Assembly: GCA_005883255.1 (NCBI GenBank)
Contig: VAXS01000058.1
Location: 1 to 13,703, forward strand
Length of the DNA stretch: 13,703 bases
Origin: Actinomycetota bacterium
GTDB lineage: Bacteria; Actinomycetota; Thermoleophilia; Solirubrobacterales; Solirubrobacteraceae
Direction of reading: 5' to 3'
Part shown: in pieces, positions 1-7,388 of the stretch
How the letters are laid out: each line of letters opens with the position of its first letter
Position numbering within the stretch: position 1 is the first letter of the stretch
Made by a program: the position numbers and the translations under genes
The notes under the pieces: model-generated
Told to the model about the DNA's origin: nothing
The model's input: only the letters and a program-made list of their open reading frames with translations
Databases searched by the model: none

Positions 1-15
1 GCCCAGGCCCGCCGG

Positions 16-21
16 TACGCT
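16..21 (+). promoter_or_regulatory. -10-like box for leaderless metG
   Basis: TACGCT lies 8 bases upstream of the GTG at 30. This spacing puts the transcription start at or next to the start codon, which is the arrangement of leaderless actinobacterial genes. The same geometry recurs before the genes at 6633, 10315 and 11754. No -35 region can be judged because the window begins here. Confidence 0.4.
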
Positions 22-29
22 TGGCCGCC

Positions 30-1529
30 GTGCCGTACTACGTCACCACCCCCATCTACTACGTCAACGCCGCGCCCCACCTGGGGCACGCGTACACGAC
101 GATCGCCGCCGACGTGCTGGCCCGCCACATGCGCCAGCGGGGCGAGGAGGTGTTCTTCCTCACCGGCACCGACGAGCACGGCGAGCCGATCGCCCAGGCC
201 GCGGAGCGGGAGGGGCTGACGCCGCAGGAGCTCGTCGATCGCATCGCGCCCCGCTTCCAGGCGCTGATGCCCGAGCTGGAGGTGTCCAACGACTTCTTCA
301 TCCGCACCAGCGACCCCCAGCACGAGGCCAAGGTGCAGGAGATCCTCCAGCGCGTGTACGACGCCGGCCACGTGTACGCCGGCACCTACGAGGGCTGGTA
401 CTGCCCCCGCTGCGCGGACTTCAAGACCGAGAGCGAGATCGCGGAGGGCAACACCTGCCCGATCCACGGGATCCCGCTGGAATGGCACGAGGAGGACAAC
501 TGGTTCTTCCGCCTCTCCGCTTTCCAAGTGCCCCTCGAGCGCCTGTACGCCGAGCGCCCCGACTTCGTCCTTCCGGGCGTCCGCTACAACGAGGCGGTCT
601 CGTTCATCCGGCAGGGCCTCGACGACGTCTCGCTGACCCGCGCGCGGCTGCGCTGGGGCGTCCCGGTCCCCTGGGACGAGAACCAGGTCTTCTACGTCTG
701 GTTCGACGCGCTCCTCAACTACGTCACCGCGCTCTCCTACGCCCGCGACGGCGTCGACCTCACCTCCGAGTTCTGGCCCGCGCGCTACCACCTGATCGGG
801 AAGGACATCCTCAAGTTCCACTGCGTGTACTGGCCGGCGCTGCTGATGGCCGCCGGCTACGAGGTGCCCCACCGGCTGTTCGTGCACGGGTACCTGCTCA
901 GCGAGGGCGAGAAGATGTCCAAGTCGCTGGGGAACGTGCTCGACCCGTTCGAGGTCATGGACAAGTTCGGGCCCGACGCCTTGCGCTTCTACTGCCTGCG
1001 CGAGGTCACGTTCGGACAGGACGGGTCGGTGTCGACGACCGGCTTCGAGTCGCGCTACGAGACCGAGCTGGCCAACGACTTCGGCAACCTCGCCTCGCGC
1101 ACGATCGCGATGATCGGCCGCTACCGGGACGGGACCATTCCCGACGCGCCGGTCGACCCGCAGCTCGAGCCCGACTTCGCGGGGCTGGGAGAGACGGTGG
1201 TCGCCCGGCTGGACGACGCCGACGTCACCGGAGCCCTGGACGAGATCTGGCAGCGCGTGCGCCGGCTCAACCGCTACGTGGAGGAGCGCGCGCCCTGGCA
1301 GCTGGCCAAGGACGAGGCGCGCGCCGGCGACCTCGACGTCGCGCTGCGCTCGCTGGCCGAGGGCCTGCGGGTGGTGACGGTCCTCCTGCATGCCTACAGG
1401 CCCTCCACCGCCGAGCGCCTGCTGGCGGCGCTGGGGCGTCCGGCCTTGCAGTTGACGACCGCGCGCTACGGCGCCCAGCCCGGCGGCCAGCCGGTGGAGG
1501 CGATCGAGCCGCTGTTCCCCAAGCGATGA
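30..1529 (+). CDS. metG: Methionyl-tRNA synthetase
   Basis: Class I cytosolic enzyme that charges tRNA-Met with methionine, for both initiation and elongation. From the GTG start the protein has 499 residues. The HIGH-type signature HLGH is at residues 17-20 and KMSKS at 295-299. A zinc knuckle with CPRC at 125-128 and CPIH at 143-146 gives ligands Cys125, Cys128, Cys143 and His146. The anticodon-binding helical domain fills the C-terminal third. There is no appended tRNA-binding (EMAP-like) domain, so this is the short form of about 500 residues. I chose GTG at 30 because homologues usually begin just before YYVTTPIYYVN and a TACGCT box sits 8 bases upstream. TTG at 21 is the alternative, and the frame is open to the window edge. 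The stop overlaps the tatD start as ATGA. Confidence 0.95.
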   Translation: MPYYVTTPIYYVNAAPHLGHAYTTIAADVLARHMRQRGEEVFFLTGTDEHGEPIAQAAEREGLTPQELVDRIAPRFQALMPELEVSNDFFIRTSDPQHEAKVQEILQRVYDAGHVYAGTYEGWYCPRCADFKTESEIAEGNTCPIHGIPLEWHEEDNWFFRLSAFQVPLERLYAERPDFVLPGVRYNEAVSFIRQGLDDVSLTRARLRWGVPVPWDENQVFYVWFDALLNYVTALSYARDGVDLTSEFWPARYHLIGKDILKFHCVYWPALLMAAGYEVPHRLFVHGYLLSEGEKMSKSLGNVLDPFEVMDKFGPDALRFYCLREVTFGQDGSVSTTGFESRYETELANDFGNLASRTIAMIGRYRDGTIPDAPVDPQLEPDFAGLGETVVARLDDADVTGALDEIWQRVRRLNRYVEERAPWQLAKDEARAGDLDVALRSLAEGLRVVTVLLHAYRPSTAERLLAALGRPALQLTTARYGAQPGGQPVEAIEPLFPKR

Positions 1530-2275
1530 TCGACTCCCACGCCCATCTGGACGCGTGCTCGCGTCCGCCCGCCGAGCTGGTCGCGGACGCCGAGCGCGCC
1601 GGAGTGCACAAGATCCTGGCCATCGGGATGGACGGCGCCTCGTGCCGGGCGGCGCTGGCCGCCGCCGAGGCGTTCCCGCAGGTGCACGTGGCGGTCGGCC
1701 GCCACCCCGCCAACTCGGCCGGGTTCGACGACAACGACCTGGCCGAGCTGGAGGCGCTGGCCGCCCACGAGCGCTGCGCGGCCATCGGCGAGACCGGCCT
1801 GGACTTCAAGCGCGACTACGCGCCCCGCGAGGACATGGAGCGCGCGTTCTTGGCCCAGATCGAGCTGGCCCGGCAGGCCGTCAAGCCGCTGGTCATCCAC
1901 ACCCGGGAGGCCGCCGACGAGACGATCGGCCTCCTGGACGAGGACGCGCGGGGCCTGCCGGTGATCATGCACTGCTTCTCGCTCACCGACCGGCTCGACG
2001 CCTGCCTGGAGCGGGGCTGGTGGATCTCGTTCGCCGGCAACGTCACCTACCCGTCGGCCGACGAGCTGCGGGAGGCGGCCCGGCGCGTCCCCGACGAGCG
2101 CCTGCTGGTCGAGACCGACGCGCCCTACCTGGCCGCCCAGCCGATCCGCGGGCGCGAGAACGAGCCCGCGCACGTCGTGCACACCGCCCGCGCGCTGGCC
2201 GAGTACCGCGGCGTCTCATATGAAGAGCTGGAGACGGTGGTCGAGCGCAACGCGGCCGAGGTGCTGGGATGGTGA
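1526..2275 (+). CDS. tatD: TatD family metal-dependent hydrolase (DNase)
   Basis: TIM-barrel amidohydrolase-fold nuclease of the TatD family, 249 residues, a normal length. Family members are Mg-dependent 3'-5' exonucleases acting on DNA or RNA, linked to repair and turnover. Metal ligands are visible: HAH at residues 5-7, Glu89 in GETGLD, His125 in VIHTRE, His149 in MHCFS and Asp198 in ETDAPYL. The C-terminal RGRENEP segment is also typical. The ATG at 1526 overlaps the metG stop (ATGA), implying translational coupling. The metG-tatD-rsmA order is common in bacteria, which supports the call. The exact substrate cannot be told from sequence. Confidence 0.93.
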   Translation: MIDSHAHLDACSRPPAELVADAERAGVHKILAIGMDGASCRAALAAAEAFPQVHVAVGRHPANSAGFDDNDLAELEALAAHERCAAIGETGLDFKRDYAPREDMERAFLAQIELARQAVKPLVIHTREAADETIGLLDEDARGLPVIMHCFSLTDRLDACLERGWWISFAGNVTYPSADELREAARRVPDERLLVETDAPYLAAQPIRGRENEPAHVVHTARALAEYRGVSYEELETVVERNAAEVLGW

Positions 2276-3111
2276 GCGCGGCCGAGCTGCCCGCCCAGCC
2301 CAGCCTCCGGCGCCTGCGCCGGTTCGACATCCGCCCGAACCGGGAGCTGGGCCAGAACTTCCTGGTCGACTCGAACCTCCTCGGCGTGATCGACCGGGCG
2401 GCCGAGCTCGGGCCCGGCGACGTGGTGCTGGAGATCGGCGGGGGGCTGGGCGTGCTCTCCGAGTACCTGGCCGAGCGGGTGGCGCACGTGCACGTGGTCG
2501 AGGTGGATCGCGCGCTGGAGCCGGCGCTGCGCGACGCGCTCGACCCGCACGCCAACACCACCCTGCACCTGGCGGACGCGCTGGCCCTGGACCTGCCGAC
2601 ACTGCGACCGGCGCCGGACAAGGTCGTCGCCAACCTGCCATATGGGATCGCGGCCAGCGCGGTCCTGCGCACCATCGACGAGCTGCCCGACTGCCGGCGC
2701 TGGGTGGCGATGGCCCAGCGGGAGGTGGGGGAGCGGCTGGCGGCGCGGCCCGCGACGCCGGCGTACGGGGTCCCGTCGGTGCTGGCCCAGCTGGCCTGCG
2801 ACGTGCGGGTGCTGCGAGCGATCTCGCGCACCGTCTTCTTCCCGGTGCCCAACGTCGACTCGGTGCTGGTCGCGCTGGAGCGCCGCGGTCCGGCCGCGCC
2901 GGCGGCGGTGCGCGAGCTCGTGCACGCGGCGTTCGCCCACCGGCGCAAGGCGCTGGGCGGATCGCTGGCGCTGGCGCCGGGCGCGCCGGCGGGCGTGCGC
3001 GAGCGCGCCCGCGCGGCCCTGGAGGCGATGGGCCATCCGGCCGACGAGCGCGCGGAGCGCCTGGCGCCGGAGGAGTTCCGCGAGCTGGCCGAGCGGCTCG
3101 CGCCGGCGTGA
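2269..3111 (+). CDS. rsmA: 16S rRNA dimethyladenosine transferase RsmA (KsgA)
   Basis: SAM-dependent methyltransferase that dimethylates two adjacent adenosines near the 3' end of 16S rRNA (A1518 and A1519 in E. coli numbering) during late 30S assembly. Family motifs are all present in the 280 residues: LGQNFLVD at 27-34, the SAM-binding EIGGGLG at 55-61, VVEVD at 76-80, the catalytic NLPY at 122-125, and FFPVPNVDS around 190-198. A helical C-terminal domain contains FAHRRK. The ATG at 2269 overlaps tatD by 7 bases. A GTG at 2272 would give the 4-base GTGA overlap used elsewhere in this run and is an equally good start. The stop overlaps the ispE start as GTGA. The gene looks intact. Confidence 0.95.
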   Translation: MVSAAELPAQPSLRRLRRFDIRPNRELGQNFLVDSNLLGVIDRAAELGPGDVVLEIGGGLGVLSEYLAERVAHVHVVEVDRALEPALRDALDPHANTTLHLADALALDLPTLRPAPDKVVANLPYGIAASAVLRTIDELPDCRRWVAMAQREVGERLAARPATPAYGVPSVLAQLACDVRVLRAISRTVFFPVPNVDSVLVALERRGPAAPAAVRELVHAAFAHRRKALGGSLALAPGAPAGVRERARAALEAMGHPADERAERLAPEEFRELAERLAPA

Positions 3112-3851
3112 ACCCGCTGCGCACGCTCGCGCCCGGCAAGGTCAACCTCTGCCTGGCGCTGGGAGAGGAGCGGGCCGACGGCCGCCACGAGCTGGTGACC
3201 GTCGTGCAGGCGATCTCGCTGGCGGATCGGCTGCGGCTGGAGACGGGGGTGGGCGCCGACGAGGTGATCTGCCCGGCAGTGGAGGGCGAGAACCTGTCCG
3301 CCCGCGCACTGGTGGCGTACCGGGAAGCCACCGGCTGGACCGGCTCACCGGTGCGCCTGACCATCGAGAAGCAGGTGCCGGTCGCGGCGGGGATGGGCGG
3401 AGGATCGAGCGACGCAGCCGGGCCGCTCCCGCCGCCGACCCCGTTCGCGGTCGTCGTCCTGCCCTCGCCGCACCGCCTCGCCACCGCCGACGTCTACCGC
3501 GAGGCCGACCGGCTCGGCCTGCCTCGCTCCGTCACCGAGCTGACCGAGCGGCGGGCGGCGATCGAGGCCGCGTTTCGCCTCGGCGCCGACATCCCCACCG
3601 ACCTGCTGGTCAACGACCTCGAGCCGGCGGCCCGCTCGCTCTGCCCGTCCATCGACGCCGCCCTCGCCGACGTCCGCGCGGCCGGCGCCACCGCCGCGCT
3701 GGTCAGCGGCTCGGGCCCGACGGTCTTCGGGCTCTTCGACGACCCCGGCGCCGCCGAGGCCGCGGCCGGCGAGCTCCAGTCCCGCCACCCCGGCGCCCGC
3801 GACGCCACTCCCGTGGACGCGAGTGCCGGCCAGGTGCACGACGACCGATGA
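3108..3851 (+). CDS. ispE: 4-diphosphocytidyl-2-C-methyl-D-erythritol kinase, apparent internal deletion
   Basis: GHMP-superfamily kinase of the MEP isoprenoid pathway. It phosphorylates the 2-hydroxyl of CDP-methylerythritol with ATP. Visible parts are APGK with the substrate-site Lys11, the ATP loop GGGSSDAA at residues 97-104, LLVNDLEPAA in the C-terminal domain, and VSGSGPTVFG at 199-208. Only 247 residues are encoded, against roughly 285-300 in the family. Immediately after GGGSSDAA the frame jumps to LPPPTPF, a stretch that normally follows the GADVP...G...GRGE block. The block carrying the catalytic Asp is therefore missing, around nucleotides 3417-3426, without loss of frame. A GADIP string occurs at 159-163, but inside the region preceding LVNDLEP, so it is probably not the catalytic motif. 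The start is GTG overlapping the rsmA stop; the end overlaps the next gene as ATGA. Activity is doubtful if the sequence is correct. Confidence 0.88.
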   Translation: MNPLRTLAPGKVNLCLALGEERADGRHELVTVVQAISLADRLRLETGVGADEVICPAVEGENLSARALVAYREATGWTGSPVRLTIEKQVPVAAGMGGGSSDAAGPLPPPTPFAVVVLPSPHRLATADVYREADRLGLPRSVTELTERRAAIEAAFRLGADIPTDLLVNDLEPAARSLCPSIDAALADVRAAGATAALVSGSGPTVFGLFDDPGAAEAAAGELQSRHPGARDATPVDASAGQVHDDR

Positions 3852-5283
3852 AGATCGGCCCGCTCGTCGTCGCCGGCCTCCTCGCCGCCTACCTCGTCCT
3901 GCGCTGGCGGCGCCTGCAACTGGAGAACCGGATCCTGGGCGTGGTGGCGGTCGCCGGGCTCGCCGTCTACGGGAGCGGGGTCGTGCACATCCCCAGCCTG
4001 GACAAGGTCCTACGCGACGTCGGGAAGGCGCTGGGCCCCTACACGTACGCCCTGGTCGGCGCCCTGGCCTTCCTGGAGACCGGCGCCTTCGTCGGGCTGG
4101 TCGCCCCCGGGGAGACCGCCGTGATCGTCGGCGGGGTCGTCGCCGGGCAGGGACAGATCGACATCGTGGCGCTGATCGCGCTGGTCTGGGTCTGCGCGGT
4201 GGCCGGCGACAGCGTCAGCTTCTGGCTGGGCCGCCGCCTGGGCCGCGGCTTCCTGATCCGCCACGGCGCCCGCCTGCGCATCACCGAGGCGCGACTCGAG
4301 CAGGTCGAGCGCTTCCTCGACCGCCACGGTCGCCCCACGATCCTCATCGGCCGCTTCATCGGCTTCGTCCGTCCCCTGGCGCCGTTCGTGGCCAGCGCCG
4401 CGGGGATGCCCTACCGCCGCTTCCTCCCGATCGACGTCATCGCCGCCGGGCTGTGGTCGACCACGTTCTGCCTGCTGGGCTTCGTGTTCTGGCACTCGCT
4501 GAACACGGTCCTCGACGTGGCCAAGAAGGGCGCGTTCGCCTTGGGCACGGTGGTCGCAGTCGCGGTGGTGGCCGTGGTCCTCTACCGCTACCTGCGCGAG
4601 GAGGAGAACCGGGAGCGGGCCAAGCGGTGGATCGCCACGCAGGCGGAGCGCCCGGCGCTGCGGCCGCTGGTCCGGGTCCTGCCGTGGGCGGGTTCGCGTT
4701 CGGCGGGCTGGGCGCGCGGGTCGCGCACGGGCAGATCCCCGGGATCGACAGCAGCGGACTCGACGCGGCCGACAGCCTGCGCTCGCATGTCGCCGTGGAC
4801 GTGGCCAAGGTCGTCACCACCGCCGGCGCGCTGCCCGCGGTGGCGACGGTGGTCGGGCTGGCGGTGGTGTGGCTGCTCATGCGCCGCCGGCCGCTGGAGG
4901 CGTGTGCGCTGGCCGCCGGCCTGGGGCTCACGATCCTCTCGGTGGACGTCGCCAAGGCCGCCTTCGATCGCGCGCGACCGCCCGCCGCGCTGGTGCACAC
5001 CAACGGGCAGAGCTACCCGTCCGGCCACTCGGCCTACGCCATGTCCTACGCCGCCGTCGCGGTCGCCTTCGCGTATGCCTTCCGCGGATTCGTCAACCGG
5101 TCGGCGCTGGTGGCCGGCGGGCTCGTCCTGGCGGTCCTGGTGGGCGCCACGCGCGTGTACCTGCGCGCGCACTACGTCTCCGACGTGCTCGGGGGGTTCG
5201 GGCTGGCGGCGGCGGTCTTCGCACTGTGCGGGACCGTGGCAGTCGTCGTCGCGTTTCTCCGTCACAATGCGCGCAGCGCATGA
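3848..5283 (+). CDS. DedA family - PAP2 phosphatase fusion, frameshifted
   Basis: Two-domain membrane protein, about 478 residues if one -1 frameshift near 4684-4693 is corrected. Residues 1-280 are a DedA/SNARE-associated domain. It has hydrophobic segments, Glu77 in LETGAF, Glu89 in APGE, and the family segment GRFIGFVRPLAPF at 168-180. DedA proteins are proposed membrane transporters or lipid scramblases. The downstream half is a type 2 phosphatidic acid phosphatase with all three motifs: KAAFDRARP, PSGHS, and R...HYVSD in TRVYLRAHYVSD. This predicts hydrolysis of a lipid phosphate or pyrophosphate. The DedA frame has no stop until 6595, so two separate genes are unlikely even though a GTG at 4684 lies in the PAP2 frame. 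One missing G in the GGGCGGG tract restores a continuous fusion, an arrangement known in actinobacteria. It overlaps both neighbours by 4 bases. Confidence 0.85.
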
Positions 5284-5498
5284 GCAACACCGCGATCACC
5301 TACCTGATCGGGGCGTGCGCGGGCGTGTTCTCGCTCGCGGCCTACGGGGCCTGGGTGCTCGTCCCCGTGTGGACGGCGTACAGCCGTACCTGGGAGCGCC
5401 TCGCCGCCGCCTTCCTGTCCCTGTACGTGCTGCTGGCGTTCGTCGGCATCGGCACCGGGATCGGGGCGCTGGTGATCTGGTTCTGGGACCGGCTGTAG
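5280..5498 (+). CDS. Small two-helix membrane protein, unknown function
   Basis: A 72-residue protein that I do not recognise. It has two strongly hydrophobic segments, roughly residues 7-30 and 43-68, separated by a short hydrophilic turn (TAYSRTWER). This predicts a helical-hairpin inner-membrane protein. It is rich in Gly, Ala and Trp and ends FWDRL. There is no cleavable-signal pattern and no catalytic motif. The ATG overlaps the PAP2 stop (ATGA) and the TAG stop abuts the ATG of the PucR-type gene. It is therefore probably co-translated with the DedA-PAP2 protein and may work with it. The exact tiling of both junctions is the main evidence that it is real. Confidence 0.7.
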   Translation: MSNTAITYLIGACAGVFSLAAYGAWVLVPVWTAYSRTWERLAAAFLSLYVLLAFVGIGTGIGALVIWFWDRL

Positions 5499-6595
5499 AT
5501 GGCCAACTCCACGCGTGCCGCGGCGCCGCCCAGCGGCGCCGGCCTCACGGCCCTCGAGGCCGTCTCGGCCGCCGTCGAGGCGGGCGCCGGGCTGCCCGAG
5601 GTGGTGCGCGCCGCCGAGCGCGCGCTCGACGCCAGCCTGGCGGTGAGCGACGGGTCGGGGCGCCAGCTGGCGGTCGCCGCCCGCTCCAGCGCCGACGAGC
5701 GGGCCCTGGCCGCCGAGGCCGACGGCGTCGAGACTCTGGAGCTGCGGGTGGCGGAGGAGCTGGTGGGCCGCGTGCGGATGCGCCTGCGCGGCGATTCGCC
5801 GCCGCCGGTGGTGCTGGCCGTCATCCGCCAGCTGCTGACCGCGGAGGTCGAGCGCGTGCGGGCTCCCGAGCGCGCCTCGGAGGAGGCCATGGCGGACCTG
5901 GTCCACGCGCTCCTGGGCGAGCCGGGGCCGGACGGCGCCGAGCTCGGGGCCCGGGCCCGCTCGCTGGGAGTCGACCTCCAGGCGGGCGGCACCGTGGTGG
6001 TGGCCCGCGCGCTGCCCATGGTCCCCACCGACGAGGACTGGGGGGCGCGGGTCCTGACCGTGGCCGAGCGGGGCGCCCGGGCCGCCGCGCCCTCGGCGCT
6101 GGCCGCGCCCGCCGACTGCGCCGCGCCGGCGCCGAGGCGCTGCTGGCCGCCAACGTGGTCGAGGCCGACGCCGGCGACGAGCGCCTGCTGGCCTTCGAGG
6201 ACACCGGCGCCTACCGGCTCCTGCTCCCGTACATGACCGACCGGCCCGACGAGCTGCAGCGCTTCTACTCCGAGACGCTCGAGCCGCTCATCGCCTACGA
6301 CGAGCAGTACGAGACCGAGCTGGTCCAGACCCTGGAGACGTTCCTGGACCGCGACGGCAACGTCGCCCAGACCGCCCAGCGCCTGTACACCCATCGGCAT
6401 ACCGTGCGCTACCGGCTGGAGCGGGTGCGGGAGCTCAGCGGCCTGGACGTGGGCTCCAGCGACGGCCGTGAGCGCCTCTCGCTGGGCCTCAAGGCCATGC
6501 GGGTGCTGGGGATCGCCGCCCCGCGCGGTCCCGCCACCGAGGCGGGTGCCGAGGCCGGCCGGGTGCCCGGCGGGCCGCAGGATCGCCAGCGCTGA
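5499..6595 (+). pseudogene. PucR/CdaR-type transcriptional regulator, frameshifted and internally shortened
   Basis: The N-terminal part (5499 to about 6116) reads in one frame. The C-terminal part (about 6116 to 6595) reads in the -1 frame. The latter carries the diagnostic PucR C-terminal helix-turn-helix (PF13556 type), with LETFLDRDGNVAQTAQRLY followed by HRHTVRYRLERV. Members regulate purine catabolism, sugar-acid use or other pathways by DNA binding. The middle GGDEF-like domain is too short: after SALAA the text goes almost straight to PAD (frame 1), then LRRAGAEALLAANV (shifted frame). I estimate about 45-50 residues lost there plus a 1-base shift at 6114-6117. The N-terminal frame alone would stop at 6236 without the DNA-binding domain. 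The ATG directly follows the stop of the upstream small gene. Whether this is true decay or a sequence error cannot be told here. Confidence 0.8.
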
Positions 6596-6618
6596 GCGCG
6601 GAGGCGTCCCCGAGCCCG

Positions 6619-6624
6619 TAGGAT
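6619..6624 (+). promoter_or_regulatory. -10-like box for the hydrolase/phosphorylase unit
   Basis: TAGGAT lies 8 bases before the GTG at 6633, consistent with a leaderless transcript starting at the GTG. The 37-base gap after the PucR-type gene is the first break in the coupled run that starts at 30, so a new transcription unit is reasonable here. No convincing -35 element is visible at 16-18 bases upstream. Confidence 0.42.
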
Positions 6625-6632
6625 CGCCGGCC

Positions 6633-7388
6633 GTGCGGTTCGTCGACCTCTCGGCGCCGATCGAGGCGAGCCCTCCGGACACGCCCGCCCCCCTGCGCAC
6701 CGAGATCGCCTACGCCGACCACGCCGCCGGCGCCGCCGCTGTCGAGGCCCTGTTCGACGTGCCCGCCCGCCTGCTGCGCGACGCCGAGGGCTGGGCCACG
6801 GAGGAGCTGCGGCTGGGCACGCACAACTCCACGCACGTGGACGCGCCCTGGCACTACAACTCCACCATCGCCGGGCAGCGGGCGGCGACGATCGACGAGC
6901 TGCCGCTCGACTGGTTCCACGGCCCGGGCGTGGTGCTGGACATGAGCGCGCGCGAGGACGGCGACCCGATGACGGCCGCGGACGCCGAGGGCGAGCTGGC
7001 GCGCATCGGCCACGAGCTGCGCGCGGGCGACATCGTCCTCGTTCGCACCGACCGCGACCGCTTCTACGGCGAGCCGGACTACGTCGCCCGGGGACCGGGG
7101 GTGACCGCCGAGGCGACGCGCTGGCTCTACGACCAAGGAGTGCGGGTCATGGGCATCGACGCCTGGGGCTGGGACGCGCCCCTGCACCTCCAGGCCGCCG
7201 CCGCCCGCGAGCGCGACCAGCCCGGGGTGTTCTGGGCCGCCCACCAGTGCGACCTGCCCTACTGCCAGATCGAGCGGCTGGTGAACCTGGCGGCGCTGCC
7301 CGCGGACGGGTTCACGGTCTCGTGCTTTCCCCTGAAGGTGGCCGGCGGGAGCGCGGGGCCGGCCCGGGTGGTGGCGATGCTGCCGTGA
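6633..7388 (+). CDS. Cyclase family protein (kynurenine formamidase-like metal hydrolase)
   Basis: 251-residue member of the putative-cyclase/kynurenine formamidase superfamily (PF04199). These are Mn/Zn-dependent hydrolases that open amide or lactam rings or cleave formamides. The signature HxDxPxH is seen as HVDAPWH at residues 68-74, preceded by GTHNSTH, and gives the metal ligands. Other family features are the VRTD segment near 137-140, GIDAWGWD near 174-181, and the distal His204 and Glu214. The start GTG at 6633 is preceded by a TAGGAT box; an ATG further upstream at 6468 lies inside the regulator gene and is rejected. The stop overlaps the next start as GTGA, indicating translational coupling to the nucleoside phosphorylase. 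The substrate is unknown: family membership allows kynurenine, isatin or other cyclic amides, and the neighbour suggests a purine-derived compound. Confidence 0.88.
   Translation: MRFVDLSAPIEASPPDTPAPLRTEIAYADHAAGAAAVEALFDVPARLLRDAEGWATEELRLGTHNSTHVDAPWHYNSTIAGQRAATIDELPLDWFHGPGVVLDMSAREDGDPMTAADAEGELARIGHELRAGDIVLVRTDRDRFYGEPDYVARGPGVTAEATRWLYDQGVRVMGIDAWGWDAPLHLQAAAARERDQPGVFWAAHQCDLPYCQIERLVNLAALPADGFTVSCFPLKVAGGSAGPARVVAMLP

Noticed and set aside
482..1500. Long alternative-frame translation over metG
   Set aside because: Low-complexity Arg/Ala/Pro text with no motifs. Only the part after 1526, which is TatD, is real.
4684..5283. PAP2 as an independent gene starting at GTG 4684
   Set aside because: The DedA frame lacks any stop nearby, no ribosome binding site is evident before the GTG, and one missing G gives the known fusion architecture. 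It stays as an alternative in the feature note.
2642..6595. A single 1317-codon open frame on the plus strand
   Set aside because: Only its DedA portion (from 3848) and its PucR C-terminal portion (about 6116-6595) read as real protein. The rest is Arg/Pro-rich out-of-frame text over rsmA, ispE and PAP2, typical of very high GC.
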